From Methanohalophilus euhalobius (GTDB lineage Archaea; Halobacteriota; Methanosarcinia; Methanosarcinales; Methanosarcinaceae), in assembly GCF_900215215.1 (NCBI RefSeq), contig NZ_OBDR01000011.1, positions 1-63,642 of the forward strand: a DNA stretch of 63,642 bases. Direction: 5' to 3'. Below the pieces are notes generated by a model. It had not been told where the DNA came from and ran no database searches. It was given only the letters and a program-made list of their open reading frames with translations. Shown here piece by piece: positions 54,561 through 63,568 of the stretch. How positions within the stretch are numbered: the first letter of the stretch is position 1; the number at the start of each line of letters is the position of its first letter. The position numbers and the translations under genes are program-made.

Positions 54561-55490
54561 TTACTTCCCCTTAAACCTCGCAGCACACAAAAGCCCAATC
54601 ACCACAAGAACGGCTCCAAAACCGGGCAGAAAACTTGCCTCTTCCTCCTGCTCAGGACCAACCGGGCTTTCATCCTCAGGGATATCCTCCTCATCACCTG
54701 GAGATACAGTGCCATCCCCGTCACCTGCAGATACAGTATCCTCTGTAAGCGAAGTATCAGTAACTATTGTAGCAGAACCTGTACCTCCGCCTCCCGTACC
54801 TGCGGACACACCATCCTCCTGGTCATCTGCAGATTCTACAACCTGTATGAGAACACTCCGATCACTTGCAGCACCCCTCTCATCCTCGGCTGTTACATTG
54901 ATCAGATGCATACCTTCATCAAGACTGGCATAAAGGGATGTACCATTGCCAATAATTCCGCTGACATTGGATATCCATGCAACACTGAAAGAATGACTTT
55001 CCGGATCAGACACGTTTGCCGAGAACAGAATATCCTCATCCAGAGCATACACACCATCTTCCGTCGGAGAAATAATCTCAATCAGGGGTGGATCATTGAT
55101 CTGTCCGTCAAAATACTGGGTACTGCTTTGAACCAGGGTCCAGCCTCCATCCAGATCTGCAAAAATATCATACCTGAGATAATGCAAACCATCCGTATCA
55201 GTAACAAACAGCATGGTATAATTCACCAGATTCTCTCCCTTTTCAAGCCCAAACTCATGGGTTGCATTTCCAATGAGTTTATTTTCTGGATTATAGATCA
55301 TCAGCTGTAGCTGTGCCGGTGTTTCCTGATTTGCATCAATCTCCAGATCAACCGTGATATTGTCTCCCGAGAAATAGGTATCATCTGAGGCCAGCGAAAA
55401 CGAAGGCGTCAGAAAAATCAAAATAAAAGAGGTTAATAGAAGCAGCCTCGCCGCTCTAAAAACCCCTTCTCTGTTAAAAATCATCTGCAT
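54561..55490 (-). CDS. Surface protein with PGF-CTERM anchor
   Basis: 309 residues. An N-terminal signal peptide (AARLLLLTSFILIFLTPSFSLAS), an extracellular beta-rich part with two Ig-like modules (about 35-125 and 130-215), an acidic Gly/Ser/Thr-rich stalk (about 220-285), then FLPGFGAVLVVIGLLCAARFKGK. PGF plus a hydrophobic helix and basic tail is the archaeosortase-processed PGF-CTERM signal. GGAGGTGAG, inside the end of the upstream gene, is its ribosome site. Several NxT/S sites could be glycosylated. Confidence 0.85.
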   Translation of the reverse strand: MQMIFNREGVFRAARLLLLTSFILIFLTPSFSLASDDTYFSGDNITVDLEIDANQETPAQLQLMIYNPENKLIGNATHEFGLEKGENLVNYTMLFVTDTDGLHYLRYDIFADLDGGWTLVQSSTQYFDGQINDPPLIEIISPTEDGVYALDEDILFSANVSDPESHSFSVAWISNVSGIIGNGTSLYASLDEGMHLINVTAEDERGAASDRSVLIQVVESADDQEDGVSAGTGGGGTGSATIVTDTSLTEDTVSAGDGDGTVSPGDEEDIPEDESPVGPEQEEEASFLPGFGAVLVVIGLLCAARFKGK

Positions 55491-55493
55491 GAT

Positions 55494-58400
55494 TTACTCA
55501 CCTCCTTGTCCCGGTCCAACCTGTGCAGCCTTCACGATCAGGTCAAACCCGTGTATGTCTAACAGATATTGCCCGGTCGCATCTCCATACATAATCTCAT
55601 ACCGATACACTCCAGAGAGTACATTGGGCACCTCAAAATCAATCGTGGTATTGCCTGCAATATATCCATTGTAATCCAGCCCTGGACCTGTCAAGGCCAG
55701 ATTATCGGCACGGCTCACATTGACATTCATCACCACAGTCTCTCCTGCCTCATACGCCTGTCTCTCTGTACTAATCCTGAGCCCGTTCACATCCCTACTG
55801 TCATGGATGTAATCCGAATTAATATACAGCGAGCGTCCTGAATCCTCGTCACCTTCAGGTGCATCCAGATAGACACTGATAAACACCTTGTTATCGGTCT
55901 GAGGGATCGGGATATCCACGGTAAAGGTATTGGTACTGTTCTTATCCACCGTAAACTCGTGCACATTATCAAGATCAAAATACTTGACCCTGCTATAGAG
56001 ATCCAGGGGATAATTACCATTATTCTTGACCTGCATGGTAAGGGTTGCATTTTCTCCGGGCAGATAGGCTCTCTTATCCAGCCAGGAGTTGACCGTCACA
56101 TTGGCCCCTTCCAGATAGAACCTGCTTTCGGTCAGGTTGTCTTCTGCAAGCCCGTAGTACAACGGATAATAACCTTCTGCAAGATCATCCGGTGCCTTGA
56201 AAGAAAACGAGAAGTTATGGCTGTCCCCTGAGGCAATCCAGGAAGTCAATGTATCCTCATATATTCCCGGAACATCCAGATACATATCCGCCATTGCGCC
56301 AATAGATCCTTTATTCGAGACCGTGAAATTGTATTTGAGTATTTCACCCGGCTGCACGTTTTGTTTATTCAAAGAAGGTGCAACCGTAAATTCAGGTGCC
56401 TGTATTGTGAAAGTCGAATTTACAACTTGGATTGTTTCCTGGCTCTCAAGCAATTGTGCCTGCAATGTGTAATTGCCGGGCGTGAGTTCCGGCAGGGATA
56501 TATTGTGCCCGATACTGGTGTTTTCCAGTGCAGAGAGATTGACCTGCTCAGCGGATTCATAGAAATCCGTAATTATCTCAACAGTCCCGTTAAAGGGAAG
56601 CAGGGATTGTTTATTGCTTAGATTTACCATGAAACTGAGATTACCTGAGACAACCTCCGGCTTCCCAAGTTCAAATCCTGTGGTCTGGCACACCTGGAAA
56701 GCAACTTTTTCAAATTCAACCGGGATCTGGCCCGTTGTATCTGCACTCAAATTATAATCTCCTGCAGCCAGATCAAAGACCAGGACATCGTCCACACTCT
56801 GGTTTATACCCAATATGTAGGATTTGTGCAGATGTGTCGTATCATTTACCGAAAACGAGACATTGAAATCGGTTTTGTATTGCCCGGTATTGGTGACATT
56901 AACCGGTATCTCCACCGTACCCGGTCTGTAGATGGCCTGGCATTGGGTATCTATATGCGCCCGTTCACCGAACTCAATGTCTTCTGTCAATCTGGTATTG
57001 ATATCTCCCGTAAATTCGGCCACAACGGTAGTGTTGCTCAAAACCGTTGTATTCAATGCCAGATACTTCGAAGTACCCGGCGCCAGGATTAAATCAAACT
57101 CCTCCTCGATACTGAGATTTGTTACAGTGACACCCGTCTTGGCCGATACATTGCCCGGATTGTTTGCAAAGAGTTCCACGGTGAAAGGTTTACTGCTTAC
57201 AACCTCCGGTACATTCATACTGACCTCAATTTGCGGACTTTCCACCACGATATCCCTGCTAACAACATCATCTCCCACACTTACATTCAGGGTGTGATTA
57301 CCTGCAGGTAGATTGGAAACCGGGATCTCGAATTTGTGGCTAACTCCAGATTCAATATTCAGATTTTGCTTTCCAATCTCATTTTCATCTATAGAAGATA
57401 CAAGTTCGCTTTCAAACGTGGCTGGTGCATTGTTTGAGACACGGACTGTGGCGTTGATCGGCTCATCAGGTCTGTAATATTCCTTTGCCGTGGACAGGGC
57501 AACGGATACGTCCCTTTCATAGACATCAACCGACGTTTTGGCTTGATCGGTTATCTGTTTTAAATCGGTTACAGCCTCAACTTCAAAGGTCAGTTGTCCG
57601 CTTCTGTCTGAGATATAGGTATCCTGCCATGTGCCTTCAGCGGAGAAGTCTGCAAACTGCACGGTTTTATCCATGACAAGTTGTCTTCCCTGCCCGCTCA
57701 GGGAAGTAATCCAGCCTCCGAATTCATCGTGTTCATCAAATTCGTAGATTTCATTGTGACCAGATTGACCGTATACCAGTACATTCTCATCAGCGCTTTC
57801 TATTCCATCTATCCAGGCATCTTCCACTATCATATCTCCGGTGTATTTGTTCCAGGTTTGCTCATCGAAGATGTATAGCCAGTCTGCAACGGCATATAGA
57901 GTTTCACCCGCACTGGCTAATCCCCATGTACCTTCCAGACTTTCTTCGGGACCTGAAGTTTCCTCAGTTGCAGGATTATATCTATAAAGCTCTGACCCAC
58001 CAGTCTTGAGCACCCAGTAAATTCCCTGATTGTACTCAAATTCAAGACCATTCCAATCAGTAAGTCCCGTCTCATAAGTTAGGACTTTATCGGACATGTA
58101 ATTGTATTCATGGATCGTGCCTGACGAATCAATAACAGCAACTATTTCTTCAAAAACCGTGATATCTTCTGGATCGCTTATATCCGGGCTATTGATGCTC
58201 GCTGTGCTCAATCCATCAGAGATACTGTATACCGAGACACCTCCGCCACCAAAGGCCCATATATCCCCGTTGTGGCCTTCAATCAATGAAACGCTGGATT
58301 CGTTATAGTCACTGTTTGATTCATTGAATATCGATATATCTCCTGTATTTTTATCAATACCGATCAGCTCGCCATCCGAGGCAATCCAGATATGGTCTGC

Positions 58401-59504
58401 GGTGAGCGTTACATCGTCTTGCCAATTTTCAACCGGCACTTCGATTTCAGTCCAGTCTCGAGATGAAATATCGTATATATTGAGCACGTTGTAATTTAGA
58501 TTTACAATAACATCACTATCTCCTCTTAGTGGGTATGGACTAAAATTGGTTTCCAGAATAAATTCCCCGGACGAGCCCATATCCTCCTGCAGGTATGCCT
58601 TGATGTATGCATCTCCCTGGGGCAATGTACCGCTGTGGTTCAAATGCACCTCATAATTGATGGTATCGTCCTCGAGATATTTTGTATTTGAAGTCTCGAT
58701 ATGTGGCTCAATGGTTATCCCATCTATCGTTAGTGATTGAGAGGTGGAATTACTCAAACCACTGGATTGATCTTTAACTTCCACAAACAAAACGTAATGG
58801 CCTGACATAATACCTTCAGGGATACCGAACGTCAAATTCACAGAACCGCTGGATGCATTGTGCACCTCTGGAGGAGATGTGGCGATTGTGTTATCCTGCC
58901 CGTCAAAGAGGCTCATTATAAAACTGCCATTCTCAATATTTGAGATATTGGCAGTTACCCCTATTGAGTCGCCCTGGAGATATTCAGCAGCATCCAGAGT
59001 CATTTCAAAGCTTGCGTCCGGGATATAGATTGATACTCTCTTACTATCTGTTGCACCCAGTTGATCTGTCAGTTCAAAAACGAATGTATACGTGCCACTG
59101 GCCTGATCGGAGGGTACTTCCAGTTCTAATAATCCAGTTTCCCCGGGAGCAATTGCAGACAGTTGTCCGCTGGAACCTTCAATAAGACTGTATCCATCAT
59201 AGATGCTAAGTTCATAATCTCCCGACAGAGCAATAGTTCCTGTATTCGAAACATTTGCTGTGAGGTTTTGTCCGGGTTTTACGGTTTGGGGTTGCAGTTC
59301 AAGACTGTATTCCAGACCTGATACTGGGATCGATTTTGAAAATGTCAGGACACGTTCGCTATTTGCTTCTTCACAGAGCACATACAGACCAAACGTTGCT
59401 GTGGACAGGTTTTCGGGAAGGGTGTATGTAAGCACCGATTGCTCCCCGACATTAACTGCCGTCTGCTGGGTTCCAAGATCATTGTTACCCAAATGAACTG
59501 TCAC
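55494..59504 (-). CDS. Very large surface protein (1336 aa), N-terminus lost
   Basis: Tandem beta-sandwich modules of CARDB/Ig type fill the protein: PGQNLTANVSNTG, PDEPINATVRVSNN and PGENATLTMQVKNNG mark several. Residues about 370-650 differ, with repeated YSISDGL/IYEFDEHD-like blades of a beta-propeller. No signal peptide precedes: the reading frame continues upstream only to a TAA at about 59577, without a start, and the assigned start is a GTG inside a module (NVTVHLGN). So the 5' end was cut off. It precedes the PGF-CTERM gene (3-bp gap), once probably its partner. Confidence 0.7.
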   Translation of the reverse strand: MTVHLGNNDLGTQQTAVNVGEQSVLTYTLPENLSTATFGLYVLCEEANSERVLTFSKSIPVSGLEYSLELQPQTVKPGQNLTANVSNTGTIALSGDYELSIYDGYSLIEGSSGQLSAIAPGETGLLELEVPSDQASGTYTFVFELTDQLGATDSKRVSIYIPDASFEMTLDAAEYLQGDSIGVTANISNIENGSFIMSLFDGQDNTIATSPPEVHNASSGSVNLTFGIPEGIMSGHYVLFVEVKDQSSGLSNSTSQSLTIDGITIEPHIETSNTKYLEDDTINYEVHLNHSGTLPQGDAYIKAYLQEDMGSSGEFILETNFSPYPLRGDSDVIVNLNYNVLNIYDISSRDWTEIEVPVENWQDDVTLTADHIWIASDGELIGIDKNTGDISIFNESNSDYNESSVSLIEGHNGDIWAFGGGGVSVYSISDGLSTASINSPDISDPEDITVFEEIVAVIDSSGTIHEYNYMSDKVLTYETGLTDWNGLEFEYNQGIYWVLKTGGSELYRYNPATEETSGPEESLEGTWGLASAGETLYAVADWLYIFDEQTWNKYTGDMIVEDAWIDGIESADENVLVYGQSGHNEIYEFDEHDEFGGWITSLSGQGRQLVMDKTVQFADFSAEGTWQDTYISDRSGQLTFEVEAVTDLKQITDQAKTSVDVYERDVSVALSTAKEYYRPDEPINATVRVSNNAPATFESELVSSIDENEIGKQNLNIESGVSHKFEIPVSNLPAGNHTLNVSVGDDVVSRDIVVESPQIEVSMNVPEVVSSKPFTVELFANNPGNVSAKTGVTVTNLSIEEEFDLILAPGTSKYLALNTTVLSNTTVVAEFTGDINTRLTEDIEFGERAHIDTQCQAIYRPGTVEIPVNVTNTGQYKTDFNVSFSVNDTTHLHKSYILGINQSVDDVLVFDLAAGDYNLSADTTGQIPVEFEKVAFQVCQTTGFELGKPEVVSGNLSFMVNLSNKQSLLPFNGTVEIITDFYESAEQVNLSALENTSIGHNISLPELTPGNYTLQAQLLESQETIQVVNSTFTIQAPEFTVAPSLNKQNVQPGEILKYNFTVSNKGSIGAMADMYLDVPGIYEDTLTSWIASGDSHNFSFSFKAPDDLAEGYYPLYYGLAEDNLTESRFYLEGANVTVNSWLDKRAYLPGENATLTMQVKNNGNYPLDLYSRVKYFDLDNVHEFTVDKNSTNTFTVDIPIPQTDNKVFISVYLDAPEGDEDSGRSLYINSDYIHDSRDVNGLRISTERQAYEAGETVVMNVNVSRADNLALTGPGLDYNGYIAGNTTIDFEVPNVLSGVYRYEIMYGDATGQYLLDIHGFDLIVKAAQVGPGQGGE

Positions 59505-59559
59505 ATTGGACCGGGCGTCAATGGCTCCTGTATTATCAATGGTAAGATCTAATGTATCC

Positions 59560-59607
59560 CCTGCACATACATAAAATTAATATCCAAACAGCCGCCATCA
59601 AATATCC
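59560..59607 (+). promoter_or_regulatory. Leader of the epimerase gene, repeated at 63424
   Basis: CCTGCACATACATAAAAT and what follows recur at 63424-63468 with few changes. ACATAAAATTAATA may serve as the TATA region. It abuts the broken end of the surface-protein gene. Confidence 0.45.
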
Positions 59608-60516
59608 ATGCACTCCCAAACAATCCTCATCACCGGCGGCCTCGGCCAGGTCGGCTCGTATCTGACCGACCGCTTCTGCACTGACAACAAGATAATCGTC
59701 CTGGACAATACTTCTTCTCCCTGCCGACATGAAGTACCCGCAGGGGTACAGCTGGTAGTCGGGGATATTCAGGGTCCGGAAGCGGTGCGGCTGGTCGAGC
59801 AGACCGATGTCGTCATCCATACCGCCGCCCAGATAGATGTCAACCGTTCCATGGAACAACCAATGTTTGACTGTGAGAACAATATCCTAGGTACTCTCAA
59901 CTTGCTCGAGGCAGCCCGCCAGACCAACTTAAAACGCTTCGTCTATTTCAGCTCCGCCGCAGTCTACGGCGACACCATATACACTCCCATCGATGAAAAC
60001 CATCCCACACAACCCCTCTCTCCCTACGGAGTCAGCAAACTCACAGGGGAACAATACGCTCTGATGTATCACCGCGCCTTCAACCTCCCCGTTTCAGTGC
60101 TGCGCCCCTTTAACATCTATAGTCCCCGCCAGGACCCTTCTAATCCCTATTCCGGCGTCATCACCAAATTCATGGAGAAGGTCAAAGCCGGGCAGTCACC
60201 GATAATCTTTGGTGACGGAGAACAGACCCGTGATTTTATCTCCGTACACGACATCGTGGATTTGGTAGAACTGCTGGTTGAAAAGGACGAAGCCATCGGC
60301 AAAGTTTTCAATGCCGGTACTGGCAAACAAACTTCAGTCAACAGGCTGGCTGAAATTGTACAAAACGTCTTTGACAGTAACCTGCCATTAGAATACCAAG
60401 ACGCCCGAACCGGTGACATCCGCCACAGTGTAGCCGATATAAGCGCTGCAAGAACACTGGGATTTACCCCGCAAGTTTCCCTGGAAGAGGGGCTGGCCGA
60501 ATTTGCGGGGGAATGA
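59608..60516 (+). CDS. NAD-dependent nucleotide-sugar epimerase (GalE-like)
   Basis: 302 residues. ILITGGLGQVGSYLTDRF is the NAD loop; VYFSSAAVYGD and YGVSKLTGEQ give the Ser-Tyr-Lys set; RPFNIYSPRQDPSNPYSGVI follows. It makes an activated hexose, probably for surface glycan. It is isolated from the other sugar genes and lies divergent from the surface-protein gene. GC content is higher than in the glycosyltransferase operon. A short, deleted duplicate lies at the end of the window. Confidence 0.87.
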   Translation: MHSQTILITGGLGQVGSYLTDRFCTDNKIIVLDNTSSPCRHEVPAGVQLVVGDIQGPEAVRLVEQTDVVIHTAAQIDVNRSMEQPMFDCENNILGTLNLLEAARQTNLKRFVYFSSAAVYGDTIYTPIDENHPTQPLSPYGVSKLTGEQYALMYHRAFNLPVSVLRPFNIYSPRQDPSNPYSGVITKFMEKVKAGQSPIIFGDGEQTRDFISVHDIVDLVELLVEKDEAIGKVFNAGTGKQTSVNRLAEIVQNVFDSNLPLEYQDARTGDIRHSVADISAARTLGFTPQVSLEEGLAEFAGE

Positions 60517-60618
60517 GGCAAAGCCAGTACCCTTCTTTCTTTGGGGAAGTGCAGCATACATATATATCAAAATGGCTATATATCATGGCAATGACTTTTA
60601 CGAGAAAGGGGTGAATCC

Positions 60619-61211
60619 ATGACATTTCCTTAATCGGAGCAAATATTGTTCTTTTAGCCAAAAACCATAATCCTTCAATCGTCTCCAGGGATTGGTTGTC
60701 GCAGAGAGGAATTTTGACAGACAGCATTAAATCTTTTACACACACCCCTGCCTTATCAGTTGTGGAAACCGAACGTTTCTCCTTTTTCGTAGATCCTGAC
60801 CGCCTTCAACTGGGGATAAAAAAGAATTTTATTAAAGAGGTAAACTCTCTTTGTGAAAAAATCCTGTCATACGTTCGCTATCTTCCTGAAACGCCATACA
60901 AAGCAGTTGGATTCAACTTTGGATATGAGCTAGAATATGAAACCTCCATCTTACAGAAGATATATTGTCCCGGCGACAAGCTTGAATCTCTGTTTTCGGA
61001 AAATTTCCAGCTTGGCGGTATAATCAAATACGAATTCAGTGGGTTCACAGTAAAGTTAATTATCCAGCCGGATATTAATGAAAAAATAAAGGCCGATTTC
61101 AATTTTCATTATGGACTAAATGATAATTCAGATATTGAGAACATAATAAAAATGCATGGTGAAGCAATGGCTGAATCCCGAAGAGTGCTGGAGGAGTTAG
61201 TCAATGAGTGA
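60619..61211 (+). CDS. Hypothetical protein, probable frameshift near the 5' end
   Basis: The open frame from TTG 60696 gives 171 residues (LSQRGILTDSIKSFTHTPAL...). But the frame is open further upstream to SLIGANIVLLAKNHNPSIVS, which would join an ATG at 60619 (MTF) if the short T run near 60625 had one more T. The whole would be about 197 residues. Either the gene is broken at codon 4 or starts at TTG. It has beta-rich character. It overlaps the next gene by 8 bp. Function is unknown. Confidence 0.5.
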
Positions 61212-61779
61212 AACGTACCTGCCTTCCCCGGGTTCAACAGAAAGTCTTGATCCAGACACTGTTCTAAAAATGTATGATTCAATGGATATGCTGGGCCGGT
61301 CCGAATCACAGAGTCTGCATAATACCGATTTTGTATTTCAGGAACCGAATTCAGCCGATTCTCCAATAATAATTGAGAAAGCCCTTGCATATGGCAATAT
61401 CTATAAATCGACGTGGAGGCAGGTCAGTTCATCTTTGAATATTGAAGAAGACCTATTCGCTTCTCAGCCAAGCCCTATATTATTCAATGAAATAGAATGG
61501 GATAATCACAAATTCAAACTCCTCAGGCCGCTTGGATTGGATATCAATTTTGTTGATGAGTTATGGGAAGGGGAAAACAGAGATCTGGATATATTCCTTG
61601 TTGCATCTGATATGGACGAGCTAATAGCCTCCTTCCGGGAAGAATTTTTTGTTATATGGGAAGTCTATTCCAGGGAGCCGGATTCCAATCTTACCACAAA
61701 AGCACAGCAGATAAAAGAAAATCTTCTCAAACTTGTAACTGAAGTAGAGATTGATGGTGTTACAGGTGGCTGTTTTTAA
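61204..61779 (+). CDS. Hypothetical protein, 191 aa
   Basis: Acidic and soluble (MSETYLPSPGSTESLDPDTV; LFASQPSPILFNEIEWDNHKF; IFLVASDMDELIASFREEFF). No known family. It is overlapped at both ends by neighbours, so the three genes 60619-62050 are an operon; the upstream gene may be its partner. Confidence 0.5.
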   Translation: MSETYLPSPGSTESLDPDTVLKMYDSMDMLGRSESQSLHNTDFVFQEPNSADSPIIIEKALAYGNIYKSTWRQVSSSLNIEEDLFASQPSPILFNEIEWDNHKFKLLRPLGLDINFVDELWEGENRDLDIFLVASDMDELIASFREEFFVIWEVYSREPDSNLTTKAQQIKENLLKLVTEVEIDGVTGGCF

Positions 61780-62050
61780 ACCCCGGGATATTGAAAAAGC
61801 TCTTTTATCAAAAGGCTTTCAGGTTGAACATACCCACCACGAATATTTCTGGCTCTACTATAATGGAAAAAGGACTCATATCAAGACCCGTATCAGCCAT
61901 GGGAAAAAAGAATATGGACCAAGCCTGATATCTGCAATTAAAAAGCAACTCAAATTACAATCAAAACAACAAATTGAAGATTTGCTCAATTGTCCAATGT
62001 CCGAAGAAGATTATATCGAGTTGTTACGGTCAAACGGTGAAGTGGATTAA
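61754..62050 (+). CDS. HicA-like protein (YcfA family candidate)
   Basis: About 98 residues: VFKPRDIEKALLSKGFQVEHTHHEYFWLYYNG, then KTRISHG and a helical tail. The order helix, glycine-Phe turn, His, strands recalls HicA mRNA interferase toxins, but the usual catalytic GSH(H) appears as HTHHEY. The start could also be GTG 61766. It overlaps the previous gene and is followed directly by a DUF433 gene. Confidence 0.55.
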   Translation: MVLQVAVFKPRDIEKALLSKGFQVEHTHHEYFWLYYNGKRTHIKTRISHGKKEYGPSLISAIKKQLKLQSKQQIEDLLNCPMSEEDYIELLRSNGEVD

Positions 62051-62051
62051 T

Positions 62052-62240
62052 ATGCCCTCCAATGATAGGATAACGATCAGTCACGAAATCTGCGCAGGCA
62101 AACCTGTAATCAAAGGGACCAGGATATCGGTAGATTTTGTCATTGAACTTCTGGGAAATAACTGGACATACGATGATATTCTGGAAAATTATCCCCAACT
62201 TGATAAAGAAGACATCCTTGCAGCATTAAAAAGATATTAA
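62052..62240 (+). CDS. DUF433 family protein (antitoxin-like)
   Basis: 62 residues: ICAGKPVIKGTRISVDFVIELL, then DDILENYPQLDKEDILAAL. GKPVIKGTRI is the DUF433 signature; these helix-turn-helix proteins usually pair with PIN or other toxins. One base separates it from the HicA-like gene, so the two may be a mixed toxin-antitoxin pair. The stop is 2 bp from the end of the broken RelE gene, convergent. Confidence 0.8.
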   Translation: MPSNDRITISHEICAGKPVIKGTRISVDFVIELLGNNWTYDDILENYPQLDKEDILAALKRY

Positions 62241-62242
62241 TT

Positions 62243-62496
62243 TCAGTATACCCTCGAACGTTTGTGGATTTTGATAATTCCAATTAAGTTGTCCTTATAG
62301 TTAACTTCATATAATATTCGATAATTTCCAACCCGGACCCTATACAGTTTTTCGTTATACCCTATTACAGTTTTAGAATCATGTAATATGGGGTGATGTT
62401 TCAGTTTTTCAATTTTTTCAACATTCTGGATAGATCGGTGTTGTCAAGGGACCTTAAGAATTTGGCAGCCTGCCTGGAATAATTTATATCAAACAT
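62243..62496 (-). pseudogene. RelE/ParE-type toxin, frameshifted
   Basis: MFDINYSRQAAKFLRSLDNTD in one frame, then VEKIEKLKHHPILH and YNEKLYRVRVGNYRILYEVNYKDN in another, ending IIKIHKRSRVY. YRVRVGNYRILYEV is the typical RelE core. A frameshift near 62433 stops it after 31 residues. Its ATG overlaps the antitoxin stop by 1 nt (TAATG). Confidence 0.78.
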
Positions 62497-62699
62497 TATA
62501 ATCCTAATTCTTTTTTTAGTTCCTCGTGGGAGATAAGTGTACCAGCCCTCTTCTCAGACCTGTATTGATTCAAAGACAGATTGTCATCTTCCGTCATAAT
62601 TGAATCTATATCTATCATATGACTTTTGATGAAATCAAGATCTTCCCTTATTGCTTTTAATTCATGCACAATCTCTACAGAGTCGATCACTTCTGACAT
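62496..62699 (-). CDS. Antitoxin of the broken RelE-type toxin
   Basis: 67 residues, helical and acidic at first (SVEIVHELKAIREDLDFIKSH), ending EKRAGTLISHEELKKELGL, a common tail of RelB/ParD-type small antitoxins. It lies directly before the toxin gene. It is intact although the toxin is dead, as expected if the toxin decayed first. Confidence 0.7.
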   Translation of the reverse strand: MSEVIDSVEIVHELKAIREDLDFIKSHMIDIDSIMTEDDNLSLNQYRSEKRAGTLISHEELKKELGL

Positions 62700-62739
62700 A
62701 ATTGAAAATTGGTTTGTGATTATTTAAATATATCTCTTT

Positions 62740-63012
62740 TTAGGTACTACACCCCACTCTAAAATCATTCTCACTGAAACAATTAGTAAAAAAGTGTAGT
62801 CGTGTAGTCTTTTTCTTATAATCTTTGAATGAACGTGCATAATAGTTGGCATAGTCTATTAGATAATCTTTATCGATATAATCTTCTTCTATGACAACGG
62901 TGTTTGCATTCAGATATCCAGATATCTTAACAGATAGCTGCTGGGGTCTGATGTACCCATTATATCAAAGAGTTGATCGCCTGTCGATGAAAATGGGTAC
63001 ACTTTCATACAT
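62740..63012 (-). pseudogene. Unidentified gene remnant
   Basis: One frame opens MYESVPIFIDRRSTL and stops; another continues YNGYIRPQQLSVKISGYLNA, VVIEEDYIDKDYLIDYANYY and RSFKDYKKKTTRLHFF to a TAA at 62740. The second half looks like real protein, but I do not recognise the family. It is at least frameshifted once. The 49-aa gene lies just upstream on the same strand. Confidence 0.4.
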
Positions 63013-63033
63013 GCCCTCAGAAAAAGTGTATGG

Positions 63034-63183
63034 TTAAATAGTAATTGGCTTTAAGAGATCTTCTACGTCTATATGGGTCAACTCTTTTTTTAATTCATTT
63101 TGTTGTGAAGCCCGGTTTTTCAATCTCTGTTTGAAGTTTTCAATAAGGCGCTGTTTTTCTTGTGGTGTGGGATAATTACTCAC
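63034..63183 (-). CDS. Small protein, 49 aa
   Basis: MSNYPTPQEKQRLIENFKQR, then KNRASQQNELKKELTHIDVE to LKPITI. Charged and helical. It begins with GTG, with a strong GAGGAGGT ribosome site about 8 nt upstream. It may be the first gene of the small operon whose second gene decayed. Function is unknown. Confidence 0.5.
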   Translation of the reverse strand: MSNYPTPQEKQRLIENFKQRLKNRASQQNELKKELTHIDVEDLLKPITI

Positions 63184-63423
63184 TAAATATACCTCCTCTC
63201 ATGAATCATAAAAATTTATGGGGCCACACTTCAGTAATCCAATATTGAAATGGTTCTTATATATATTTTTTGAAAGGAAACCACTCCGTCTGCAATGTAT
63301 GCCATAAGTACAAATTTCTATCCAATGTAATTGAATACATCAATATTATATCGATGAGAGGGCATTATCTCCTATATTCCCGGAAAAATCAGATTTACAC
63401 ACCCTCCTCTAATAATCGGACAT

Positions 63424-63557
63424 GCCTGCACATACATAAAATCAATACTCCAACAGTCACCATCAATAGCGTGGCCGACATCAGCGCTGCAAAAACACTG
63501 GGTTTTGTCCCGCAAGTTTCCCTGGAGGACGGGCTGTCGGAGTTTGTGGGGGAGTGA
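63424..63557 (+). pseudogene. Internally deleted duplicate of the epimerase gene at 59608
   Basis: The first 45 bp repeat the leader of the epimerase at 59560-59607; the rest, beginning at SVADISAAKTLGF and ending LSEFVGE, repeats its last about 30 codons. Everything between is missing. The junction lies near 63468. It looks like a deletion across an old duplicate copy. Confidence 0.75.
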
Positions 63558-63568
63558 AAATAACAATA

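Noticed and set aside
54709-55310. Plus-strand frames opposite the PGF-CTERM gene
   Set aside because: The minus frame has a signal peptide, anchor and ribosome site; the plus frames have none.
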